Below, in pieces: positions 42,536 through 51,661 of a stretch of DNA of 64,000 nucleotides. The stretch comes from Granulosicoccus sp045110515 (lineage in GTDB: Bacteria > Pseudomonadota > Gammaproteobacteria > Granulosicoccales > Granulosicoccaceae), in contig JBGCGD010000003.1 in assembly GCA_045110515.1 (NCBI GenBank), positions 173,578 through 237,577 on the forward strand. Direction: 5' to 3'. Made by a program: the position numbers and the translations under genes. The stretch's first letter is position 1. Each line of letters begins with the position of its first letter. The notes beneath the pieces are model-generated. The model made no database searches and was not told the origin of the DNA. It saw only the letters and a list, made by a program, of their open reading frames with translations.

Positions 42536-44839
42536 CTAGGCGGATAACCCTAGAGGGTTCTCATTCATAAGTACAGGGAGAACTTCATCGCTAGGTAACG
42601 GCTTACTAAAGAAGTAACCTTGTACATGTGGAATATTTAACCTTCGTAAAAAGGCTAATTGTTGGACATCCTCAACCCCTTCAGCGACTATATCGTAATC
42701 GAACCCTAGGCAGAGCTCTGTAATCGCCTTCACCATCAGTTTAGAGCCAGAATCTGTGGGAATACCATCAATGAAAGATTTATCGATTTTCAGGGTATCA
42801 ACCGGCATCTTGCCAAGTAGAGACAACGAAGAGTAACCCGTACCAAAATCATCTATAGCGATTCGAACACCAATTTCCTGCAATTCACAACACACCTTTG
42901 TATGGGCAACGAGATCTCGGCTCATACTTTCTGTAATTTCTACTTCAAAATGATTCGGGTTAAGGCCGTTAGTGTCCAATAATTTTCTGACAAATTCCGT
43001 AAAGCCTTGGGCAATAAAATGATCACCAGAGATATTCACAGCTAGCTGGGTATAAAGACCTTGAGAATTCCAACTAGCAAGCTGTTTGCACCCTGTTTCC
43101 ATGACCCATTCGCCGATTTCATTAATCATACCGACACGCTCAGCCGTTGCAATGAATAAGTCAGGCCTTACCAATCCTCTTGTAGGATGACGCCATCTTA
43201 TCAACGCTTCAACGCCGCTGTAAGTATTTGATTGAATATCGACCTGTGGTTGATACCATAATTCAAACTCATCATTATTCAAAGCTTGCTTTAGATCTGC
43301 CTCAAGCCGCATCTGCTCTTCAGTCTCTTTGGCCATTTGATCGTTATAGATTGCAAAGTCGTGCTTACCATTATTCTTAACAAAATACATAGCTAAGTCA
43401 GCACTCTTAACGATGTCATCAGGCTCTTCGCCGTCCTGAGGATAAGTCGATATTCCGATGCTAAGTTGAGGGTTTATTCGATGATTGCCTACTTCAATCG
43501 TACTATCACAGAACTCCAAACAACGTTCAGCAATGCTTACCGATTCAGATACATCCACGATATCATTTACTAAGATACAGAACTCATCACCTCCTAATCG
43601 CGCCACCAAATCAGACTTTCGAATAGAGTTTTTCAGGTGTTCGGAGAATACTTGCAAGTAACCGTCGCCACACTCATGACCATATGAGTCGTTAACCCCT
43701 TTGAAGTTATCTAAATCTATGTATACCACGCTGAACTGCTTTCCGGAGTGGCGTGATTTAGAAACGACTGAACTTAAGTACTCATGGAAGTATGATCTAT
43801 TAGCCAAACCAGTAAGCCCATCATAGTAGGCCATGGTATAGACTTTTTCCTCCGCAGATTTTATATCAGTAATATCTTGAACAGTACCTAGAAGCCTTGT
43901 ATCTCCACCAGAATCTGAAACTTGCTTAACAACTTGGCGCATACTTCTATAGTCCTTAGAACAAGAACCCGAAGTCATCCGAAATTCCACTACAACCTCT
44001 TCATCAAGCTCTTGCACCTTACTAAAACTATTTCTAACTTTCTTTCTATCGGAAGAGTGAATTCTCCGGAAACATTGCTTTATCTTTATGACTCCTCTAT
44101 CGATATTCCACATGTCAGCAAGGTTATCTGAAAGTTCGATAGTGGTGCTTTCACCATTCCATTCCCAATAACCGATATGTGCCATCCTCTCGGTTGTCTT
44201 CATGACAGAGCTACTTTTGTCCTGAATATCTTGTTTCAGCCTAATAAGCTCGAAGTAGCTGCTTCCAACTTCTTTTCCACAACTAAGCAAAAATCCAAAG
44301 ACAAACAATGCAAATAGAGCGATTTCATATGAAAACGAATCTCCTTTAACAAGCAACCGTATTTCTACAGAGAGGAAAATAATCATCTGAAAAATGAAAT
44401 TCAGTCGTCGATCATAAGGCAGCGAAGCAATCGCCCCCCCGGCGACCCCGCCCAACGTAAGGATTAGCAAAATTTGATGGGGTACGTCATCAACTGGAAA
44501 CATCAACCACATACTTGATGCCCACATCGACGAAGCCAAAAGTGCCCCTAGATTGAATCTGAACCCCCACCGCCAAGGATCATCTGAAGAGGTTGGAGAA
44601 TTCAAGAAGGCTCTTAAATCCAATACCCGGAGTATATATACCGAGGTAATTCCAAAGAACCATATACGTGCGAGCCAGGAGTCCACATAAGGCCCAAAGG
44701 TGAACCAGACTACAACAGCGGCAGCAAGAGAACCTGCAGCGGAAAATTTAATTCCACCGTATAACAATTCGTTTTGGCTATGCCGAATAGAGATTCTCTG
44801 CTCTTGCGTGTATACGGACATCGATAGTTTAGTGTTCAA
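42536..44839 (-). CDS. Membrane GGDEF-EAL cyclic di-GMP protein with PAS
   Basis: The protein has 767 residues. An N-terminal multi-helix membrane region (about 30-200) is followed by a PAS/PAC region (about 215-335), GGDEF (RLGGDEFCILV) and EAL. The EAL domain keeps its catalytic motifs: VEALIRWRHP, VNISGDHF, EITESMS, IDDFGTGYSSL, KIDKSF, VAEGVED. It can therefore be bifunctional or mainly a phosphodiesterase, unlike the degenerate one at 34327. The sensed signal is unknown. No operon partner. Confidence 0.88.
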   Translation of the reverse strand: MNTKLSMSVYTQEQRISIRHSQNELLYGGIKFSAAGSLAAAVVVWFTFGPYVDSWLARIWFFGITSVYILRVLDLRAFLNSPTSSDDPWRWGFRFNLGALLASSMWASSMWLMFPVDDVPHQILLILTLGGVAGGAIASLPYDRRLNFIFQMIIFLSVEIRLLVKGDSFSYEIALFALFVFGFLLSCGKEVGSSYFELIRLKQDIQDKSSSVMKTTERMAHIGYWEWNGESTTIELSDNLADMWNIDRGVIKIKQCFRRIHSSDRKKVRNSFSKVQELDEEVVVEFRMTSGSCSKDYRSMRQVVKQVSDSGGDTRLLGTVQDITDIKSAEEKVYTMAYYDGLTGLANRSYFHEYLSSVVSKSRHSGKQFSVVYIDLDNFKGVNDSYGHECGDGYLQVFSEHLKNSIRKSDLVARLGGDEFCILVNDIVDVSESVSIAERCLEFCDSTIEVGNHRINPQLSIGISTYPQDGEEPDDIVKSADLAMYFVKNNGKHDFAIYNDQMAKETEEQMRLEADLKQALNNDEFELWYQPQVDIQSNTYSGVEALIRWRHPTRGLVRPDLFIATAERVGMINEIGEWVMETGCKQLASWNSQGLYTQLAVNISGDHFIAQGFTEFVRKLLDTNGLNPNHFEVEITESMSRDLVAHTKVCCELQEIGVRIAIDDFGTGYSSLSLLGKMPVDTLKIDKSFIDGIPTDSGSKLMVKAITELCLGFDYDIVAEGVEDVQQLAFLRRLNIPHVQGYFFSKPLPSDEVLPVLMNENPLGLSA

Positions 44840-45494
44840 ATATTAGCTATCTAGCCAATTTCAAATTTCGGATAGATTTGCGATTGCTGTTTGATCATCC
44901 TGGAATCAAAGAAGGAGTTTACTAAGGACACATCTTCAACAGTGCAAGCACTCGTTTTTAGAAATCCCTAGCTCAAAGTCGAAGCTGCAATTAGCCAGCC
45001 AACACAATAAATCAGGTATATCAAAGTGTATATACAGGCCGAGTTGCAGCTTTAGAAGTCTCAACGCACACTGACTCTGCCGGAACGCAAATTCGACTCT
45101 TCGGTGCAAGAAAAGCACGTAAGTTAAATGCTTTGGTTTTTAAAAATAAGCCTATTAGCTTATTGAGCACTCATGACCCTTCTTGACTGAGTAAATAACA
45201 ACGTAATATCTAACGTAAAAAAACCAGTTCAGCTCAAATCTTTACACCAAATTCAATTACGTATTTCTATATTCGATCTCAAAAGACTCGCTAAAATCAG
45301 GTTACTTCAAGGTGTTACCTCAGATCACGGCTGATCATGCTTAACACGATTAAGGGTGACTCAGAAAAATACGCTTTACATTCCAAATTTACTGGAATCA
45401 GACAACAGTATTCGTCAGAACCTTACATGCAGCTGCTTGCTTTAGAGATGTTACTCAAGGCAAAACTGTCGTTAACGTATTCCACATGAGGAAT
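44840..45494. other. Non-coding, AT-rich interval
   Basis: No supported gene in 655 bases: the only listed frame (44936-45118, 60 codons) has no family likeness. I looked for a hipA-like gene after the HipB-like regulator, but no frame near its expected start shows HipA motifs. No clear terminator or repeat was seen. Confidence 0.4.
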
Positions 45495-45845
45495 CTAGCC
45501 AGCCGCTGAGATTTTTTCAGCAATGCGTGCCCTGTGCTCTTGCAAACGCTCTTTATCGTCTGTATCGAACAGTTTCAGCCCGACAAGTGTCGCGGCTTCA
45601 AAAAACAGCCCTACACTAATACTCAGATCGCCTCGCTCAATTTTATTCAATGTGCCGCGATTAATTCCGGCCTGCAGGGCTAGGTCCACTTCACTCATTC
45701 CACGCTGTTTACGAGCAAGTTTAATCATCTGCCCTAGCAATAGGATCGATTCGGTCGTGAACTCTGTGTAGTTTCTTTCTTCTGGAGATTGCATCGTCAG
45801 TAGTGGCCCCACGTTACTCAGCTCGCACACCCACTCACCGTGCAT
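45495..45845 (-). CDS. XRE-family HipB-like transcriptional regulator (orphan)
   Basis: The protein has 116 residues; ATG 45794 (MQSPEERNY) is an alternative start. The HTH is MIKLARKQRGMSEVDLALQAGINRGTLNKIERGDLSI-like, and the C-terminal segment AATLVGLKLFDTD matches HipB-type antitoxins. No hipA-type kinase gene follows downstream. It may repress in trans or be the remainder of a toxin-antitoxin pair. It lies downstream of the broken GH63-like gene on the same strand. Confidence 0.72.
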   Translation of the reverse strand: MHGEWVCELSNVGPLLTMQSPEERNYTEFTTESILLLGQMIKLARKQRGMSEVDLALQAGINRGTLNKIERGDLSISVGLFFEAATLVGLKLFDTDDKERLQEHRARIAEKISAAG

Positions 45846-45953
45846 ACGCTATGCCACCCCAAGAGAGGAGCCGGACAAAATCTGTCCACCCTGTGACCTA
45901 CCATGTGGATCTTTGTGCGCGCCTGCCGATTTCAAGGCAGACAGCTGGAACTA

Positions 45954-47235
45954 TCAGGCAGCGTTGCTTATGAACTCCATAACCATAGCTGCCGTCCACG
46001 TGAATGTGCTACCACCACATGGCTCACCCGTATTGGGATCGTAGTACTCGGCAAATCCGGACTGATTAATAAGCTCCAAACTTGACGACTCAATACGCTG
46101 CACGAGTTCTATATGTCCTGCTCTTCTCAAACCATCGGCAATGAGATAGTTAACAATAAGCCAACTAGGGCCCCGCCAATAGCGTTTGGAATCGTAGCGT
46201 TCGTCTGTCGGATCATGGCTAGGCACCAGGTATTTCGCCGATTTACTAAGCTCATCTATTCGCTGTGCCACAGCGGCAGATCGATTCGCCGGAAGCGCTG
46301 CGATGACAGGAATCAGTCCACCCACTGAAGCGCTGTCGACCAACTCACGACCTTCACGGTCGTAACACAGATATTGCTGAAGAGTATTGCTCCACAGTGT
46401 TTCCAGTGCGTTTAAACCAAAGGCTGCACGCTCTTTATTGCGCTGAGCAATGTCTTCACGGCCCAAACGACTAGCTAGCTCAGCAATGTCAGCGCATGAG
46501 CGAATCAGAATGGCGTTAAACCCCGGGTCAACAACCTTAAAGGGTGATGCATCATGAAGCACGCTGTTGTCCCAACTCAGACTTTTAAAATGCTGGACCA
46601 ACCAGATATAACGATCATACTGAGCTGCCGTAGGGCGATGGTCGGCACTAGCATGTTGCAAATCACGCCGTTGATAAGGCTCTAAGCCTTCTGTAGGCAC
46701 ACGGTCTAAGGCGATGTCAATCAACTGAGTTGTCCCGGCCGGACTCCCACGGATGAATCAATGCAACCAGACCCGTACCGTGTGGATCTCTGTTTGCATA
46801 AAACCATTCGTGCCATCGATCAATTTTTACTAATAGCTCTGCAGCTTCTTTATTCGCCAATTCCGCGTCTTTCGCTCGATCAAACAATCGCAAGGCGGCA
46901 AAGCCTGCAACCGGCGGCTGCGTAATACCTGTCGTTGGGATTTTTCTACCAGTACTCCATACCTCTGGCCCTGGGAAATAACCATCATCCATCTCGTGGA
47001 AAACGATATGGGGAACCATCCCATCATCCCATTGATGTTCGAACAGGGTTGTCATTTCGGCCCAGGCACGCGCCTCGTCAACGTGCTGCTGTCCAATTGA
47101 AACAAGACACGAATCCCAATTCCACTGGAATGGATATAACCCACTGGTTGGAACCGTGTAATGACCTCGATCATTTACGCGAAGCACTTCTACTGCGCGC
47201 TCATACATGGACTGCTGGACGTTATTAGAATTCAT
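45954..47235 (-). pseudogene. GH63-like glycoside hydrolase, frameshifted
   Basis: Two adjacent frames, 46717-47235 and 45954-46724, together give one protein of about 428 residues. The N-terminal part (PFQWNWDSCLVS, FEHQWDDGMVPHIVF, TGITQPPVAG) and the C-terminal part (YWRGPSWLIVNYLI, GEPCGGSTFTWTAAMV) follow the GH63 / mannosylglycerate-hydrolase-like family. The frame breaks at HPWESGRDNSVD | DIALDRVP, where the family expects a Trp codon: the observed GATTGACATC would read correctly with two more G bases, so a 2-base loss near 46716-46719 is likely. The catalytic Asp/Glu would be separated. It belongs to the ABC transport operon. Confidence 0.8.
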
Positions 47236-47291
47236 GATTCTCTATGTATGGAAAGACAGACTAAAAACCGACAAATGCAATGGAACAGCGA

Positions 47292-48365
47292 TCAGTTAAT
47301 TGCCAGTTCAGATTCGGGGTCAAACCAACGCACTCGATCTGGTTGCGGCGACCATTGTAGCGTATCTCCCAGACTAACCTTCGCATCACTAGTCAGTACG
47401 ATTCTAAACAGCTGATCGTCAACCTTGCAGCTTGCGAGCAAATGAGAGCCGAGAGGTTCCAATATTCTGACACCTGCCGACAAGCTGTCATCATTTGCGG
47501 CACTACCATCGCCTGACGGACCATGAACCACAATATCCTCAGGGCGAATTGCAAATTTCAGCGTTTTACTCGAGCTACTAGGCCCTTTTAACTTTACGCC
47601 GTTGACATTCCACCAACCATCGCCGGCATTTTCGGCGCTCAGAAAATTCATGGGCGGATTACCTATAAACGAGGCCACGAAATGTGCAGCAGGATTTCGA
47701 TAGACTTCCACCGCGCTGGATGCCTGCACAATTTTCCCACCATTCATAATGGCAATTCTGTCGGCCATACTCATGGCTTCGACTTGATCGTGAGTAACGT
47801 AAATGGTGGTTGTCTTACTTTCAGCCAGCACCGATTTAAGTTCCGCCCTCATCTCCATGCGAAGCAACGCATCAAGATTCGATAAGGGCTCATCCATCAG
47901 CAACACCTCAGGCTCTGTTGCCAATGCTCGGGCTACCGCTACCCGCTGACGCTGACCACCACTTAATTGTCCGGAGTATCTTTTCAGCAGACCCTCGATA
48001 TGCATAAGCGTTGCCGTCTTTTCAACACGCCTGTCTATTTCAGCTTGATCCACTTTCGACATACGAAGACCGAACGCTATATTCTCGAATACTGTTAAGT
48101 GCGGAAACACCGCATAGTTTTGAAAAACCATAGCAATGCCTCTGTCTTTCGGCGCAAGCTGATCAACTCTTCTGTCACCAATCCACACTTCACCGGTGGT
48201 CGCAGTTTCAAGACCTGCAACAATCCGCAGCAGCGTTGTTTTGCCGCAACCGGAAGCGCCTAGTAAAACCAGGAACTCCTCGTCAGCAACGGTCATATCT
48301 ATAGAATGCAGCGCATGGGTATTTCCGTATTGCTTTGCAACGTGTTTAATTTTAATTTCAGCCAT
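47292..48365 (-). CDS. ABC transporter ATP-binding protein, MalK/UgpC-like
   Basis: The protein has 357 residues. Walker A in LLGASGCGKTTLLRI, Q-loop, signature LSGGQRQRVAVARAL, Walker B with VLLMDEPLSNLDAL, and a C-terminal TOBE-type regulatory domain (FAIRPEDIVVHGP). It energises import by the two permeases upstream. It is transcribed after them and before the GH63-like gene; substrate is a sugar or glycoside by family. Confidence 0.93.
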   Translation of the reverse strand: MAEIKIKHVAKQYGNTHALHSIDMTVADEEFLVLLGASGCGKTTLLRIVAGLETATTGEVWIGDRRVDQLAPKDRGIAMVFQNYAVFPHLTVFENIAFGLRMSKVDQAEIDRRVEKTATLMHIEGLLKRYSGQLSGGQRQRVAVARALATEPEVLLMDEPLSNLDALLRMEMRAELKSVLAESKTTTIYVTHDQVEAMSMADRIAIMNGGKIVQASSAVEVYRNPAAHFVASFIGNPPMNFLSAENAGDGWWNVNGVKLKGPSSSSKTLKFAIRPEDIVVHGPSGDGSAANDDSLSAGVRILEPLGSHLLASCKVDDQLFRIVLTSDAKVSLGDTLQWSPQPDRVRWFDPESELAIN

Positions 48366-48414
48366 TGTGGTGTCCTCAGTATTAGTTGAATAGCAAGCGA
48401 TCGCATAGACCTAT

Positions 48415-49260
48415 CTAGCGATTTGCAATGCCCCACATGGAAAAGAGGTACTTGCGAACCATGAAAATGAACAGTAGCGCTGGCAGAACGAGTACAGCCC
48501 CGCCGGCAAATTTAAGATGAATTGGTGAATCACTAAGCCCCTGCAACAAGAATGCAGGTAGGGTCCTATTCTCAATGGTTAGAACCGCTGCCGCGAACAC
48601 TTCATTCCAGGAAATAACAAACGCGAAGATGGCAGAAGCGGCTATTCCGGGTAGAACCAACGGAAAAATAACCTTCATAAAGGCCTGAAATCGGTTACAG
48701 CCCAGAGTCCAGGCAGCTTCTTCTAGTTCGACCGGAATGCCTGAAAACAGTGAATAGGTGATGAGTACAGCGAAAGGTAAAGCCAGCGTTGTATGCACGA
48801 AAGCTAATCCAAGCACTGAATCATCTAATCCCACTCTTATATACATAACTGCAAGCGGCAATGCTAAAAGCGGTAATGGAAACGCTCGTGTCATCAATAC
48901 TAATACGCGAAAAGTATCCTTACCTCGGAAGTCGAATCTGGACAATGCGTATCCAGCAGGCGCTCCAGCAGATATCGACAAGATCATGGTGACGGTCGCG
49001 ACCTTAATAGAATTCCACAAAGCCTGACCGACCCCGGCATAGTTCATAAAGAACTTTAAACTCTCAGTGTCTACAACAGGGAATGCTTTTTTTGGGTAAG
49101 AAGCTACTGCTTCGGGCGACGAAAACGTATTCACCAGCAACAAGTAAATAGGCACCAACACCCAAAGACATAAGAGAACTACTGCACCCGTAAAAAAGTA
49201 TTTATGCCAAGAACCTGCAGATTGTACGGGGCCAGATCCGAAACGATTTGCTTCACTCAT
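48415..49260 (-). CDS. ABC transporter permease, MalG-like
   Basis: The protein has 281 residues and six hydrophobic segments. The EAA loop is visible (VELEEAAWTLGCNRFQAFMKV). It forms the membrane channel of the sugar importer together with the MalF-like permease, whose stop overlaps its start by 4 bases. Confidence 0.9.
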   Translation of the reverse strand: MSEANRFGSGPVQSAGSWHKYFFTGAVVLLCLWVLVPIYLLLVNTFSSPEAVASYPKKAFPVVDTESLKFFMNYAGVGQALWNSIKVATVTMILSISAGAPAGYALSRFDFRGKDTFRVLVLMTRAFPLPLLALPLAVMYIRVGLDDSVLGLAFVHTTLALPFAVLITYSLFSGIPVELEEAAWTLGCNRFQAFMKVIFPLVLPGIAASAIFAFVISWNEVFAAAVLTIENRTLPAFLLQGLSDSPIHLKFAGGAVLVLPALLFIFMVRKYLFSMWGIANR

Positions 49261-50126
49261 ACTCTCGCCCCCTTGGGTGTTCTAAGCCCCCACATAATCA
49301 ACAAAGTACAAGCAATAGAAATGGCGAGAATAACCATCGCGTAAGCGGCAGCGACATTCGCATCCTGTAAATCAAATTGCCACGTGTATATTTCGCCCAT
49401 CAAGACCGGAAGGTTCGTACCTCCAAGTGCGACAACAACGGCAAACACTTCGAACGCCATAATGATTCGCAAGATCATCGCTGTTTGCAAACTGGGCTTC
49501 AGCATAGGTAGAGTAATCTTGGTGAATCGTTTCCAACGACCCGCACCGAAGACTTCTGCAGCCTCATAGTATTCTTTGGGTATAAGCCCCATACCAGCCA
49601 CTAAAATGACTAGCACAATAGCGGTGGCGCGCCAGACTTCTGCGACCAGAATAGCGAGGAAGATAGTGCCCTTGCTTTGGTACCCCAATAGACTCATAGG
49701 CTGATCGATGAAACCTAAGCCTTGCATAGCACTATTCAGGAAACCAGTTTGATCGAATATTGCTAGCCAAATGATTCCGGCTGCCAAGTCGGAAATTCCT
49801 AAAGGTATCGTCCAAACATAGAGGATCAGGTCTCGGCCACGCTTCATACCGTTGACCAATGTGGCCATGTATAAAGCTAAGCAAATTTGAAATGGAACCA
49901 CAGCTAACGCTAGTAGTAGCGTATTAGTGAACGCTGTGTTGAATTTCCAATGCGAGCTCATCTCTACAAAAAAATCTGAAGTGAACTGCCCGGAATCGTT
50001 TACAAAGGCCTGCCAAGCCACTAACCCGAACGGGTATAAGAAAAACAAACAAAGAAAAACAGCAGCAGGCAACAACAAAAGGTAGGGAAGACTTTTCGGA
50101 TACATATAACAACCCCTAAACATCAA
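49257..50126 (-). CDS. ABC transporter permease, MalF-like
   Basis: The protein has 289 residues and six hydrophobic segments, with the EAA loop IPKEYYEAAEVFGAGRWKRF. It forms the channel with the MalG-like permease. The first Met at 50126 is a reasonable start, but a Met nine bases later (MYPKSLPYL) is also possible. A perfect hairpin lies between this gene and the upstream solute-binding gene, so its expression may be lower. Confidence 0.9.
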   Translation of the reverse strand: MMFRGCYMYPKSLPYLLLLPAAVFLCLFFLYPFGLVAWQAFVNDSGQFTSDFFVEMSSHWKFNTAFTNTLLLALAVVPFQICLALYMATLVNGMKRGRDLILYVWTIPLGISDLAAGIIWLAIFDQTGFLNSAMQGLGFIDQPMSLLGYQSKGTIFLAILVAEVWRATAIVLVILVAGMGLIPKEYYEAAEVFGAGRWKRFTKITLPMLKPSLQTAMILRIIMAFEVFAVVVALGGTNLPVLMGEIYTWQFDLQDANVAAAYAMVILAISIACTLLIMWGLRTPKGARV

Positions 50127-50205
50127 TGATTAGCGCGCCAAGGGCTGCACTAAAATCGGCGAATTACAAAAGTACTTAGGAGGGGGCCGCTTGCGCGGTT
50201 AAAAC

Positions 50206-50240
50206 TCTCACGCTGAGCTTAATGAAAGCTCAGCGTGAGA
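50206..50240 (-). terminator. Perfect 15-bp hairpin between binding-protein and permease genes
   Basis: TCTCACGCTGAGCTT (50206-50220) and its exact reverse complement AAGCTCAGCGTGAGA (50226-50240) flank a 5-base loop. On the minus strand the stem is followed by GTTTT, a weak T run. Position after the binding-protein stop suggests partial termination or mRNA 3' protection, as in other ABC operons where the binding protein is over-produced. Confidence 0.75.
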
Positions 50241-50255
50241 TAACGCTAGTCGAAC

Positions 50256-51523
50256 TTAGTCAACAGGGCATGCGCCGTCTGAGACTGCATCAGGAGCCCA
50301 GCATGGAGCACCAGCTTCTTCCATGATCTTTCTTAACGAATCAGCTTGATCATCAAGTACTGTGCGAACGTCTTGACCCGCAAGAACAATTCTCTCGAAA
50401 GCATCAACATAAACTGCGTTGAACTTTCCACCTAAGTCACCCAAACCGACAGGCAGTAAGCCTGGGTTCGCATCAGCAGAGCCGGACATTGCAGCAATTG
50501 CAGCACCAGACTTCTGCACAGCAGCAGGCATATCAGCTGGAAGCTCTACGTCAACAACCGGGAAGAAGTTGGTTGCTTTGAGAGTTTCAATTTGAGTTGA
50601 AGGTTGTAGCAAGTAAGACAGCAGCTCTTTCGATGCGGCCATATCAGGTGATGTTCCTGGAACAGCTATACCGACGACAACTGGCATAAAACCACGACCT
50701 GTTGGACCCGCCGGAGCCGGGAACGCAATGAAGTCATCTGGACGCGAATTGAACGCATCAGCCACACGGGCAGTGTGGTCGAATACAACCCAGACTTCTT
50801 CAGTAAGCAGTTGCTCTTGCATGAATGAGAAGTTAGTGGAACCTGGGTTCGTGTAGCTCCAAAGCTCTTTAAACTTGTTCCAAGCAGTTTCTGCTTCAGC
50901 TGAACGGAACTTAGTCACCATGCTATTGGTGTATGAGGGATACATATAGCCCTGGAAGAAGCGATGCTTCAGGCCTTTAGGACCGGCAGGAAAACCAAAT
51001 TTAGGAGAACCTGTTTCCTCTGCCATATTCTTTGACCATTCAATGAGCTGGTCATAGCTAAGAGCATTGATGTCAGCTCCTTCCGGCAAGAAAGGCAAAG
51101 CTTTCTTGTTGGCAGCCATGATGTATGTAGCCTGCATCCAAGGGATGTATTTTGCTCGTCAGTGCCTAGCTTACCCAGCTCGAGGAACGTGGAGTTCACA
51201 CCATCTACATTGACATCTGAAAGATCAGACAGATTGTCTGACAAAGAGATTAAATTTCCATGTAATGAACCTAGCAGACCAATTTTACCTTCGCCCGCTT
51301 GTGCTTCGGCTTCAACACGTGTTACCCATGGGCCGTTATCACTGGGTTGAAAGTCGACTTCGCCCGAGAAACCAGCAAGCACTTTTTCTCGTACCGCTTG
51401 CGCCTCTTCCACAGGCTTAGCCTGTGTGGACCAAAACAGTACTTCCGCTGAAGCGGCACCAGATGCTAATAAAGACATCCCCGTTGTTAAAGCAAAAACT
51501 AAGGCCTTACGCTTAAATGACAT
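50256..51523 (-). pseudogene. ABC solute-binding protein, frameshifted
   Basis: Two frames together give about 422 residues. The upstream part from ATG 51523 (MSFKRKALVFALTTG, signal ending ASA; GGAGAG RBS) carries EVLFWSTQAKPVEEAQAVRE and runs to GTDEQ. The second frame continues (MQATYIMAANKKALPFLPEG) with a typical MalE-like C-terminal lobe. The break is at TTTT, positions 51150-51153 on the plus strand: one more T (A on the coding strand) restores EQKYIPWMQ. A homopolymer loss could be mutation or a sequencing error. Function: periplasmic capture of the sugar or glycoside. Confidence 0.85.
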
Positions 51524-51661
51524 AACTCTCTCCGATTGAGTGGTGGCCTGTAAGGATACGGCCAGGTGAAATAAACACAACTTGGAATAATCGCTTTCCT
51601 AACGTGTTTGGTAATGCAACTAAAGTTATTCGGTGTAGAGGCATTAAATAATACATTGACC

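Noticed and set aside
44936..45118. 60-codon minus-strand ORF in the long intergenic interval
   Set aside because: No family likeness; the interval has random-looking stops in all frames.
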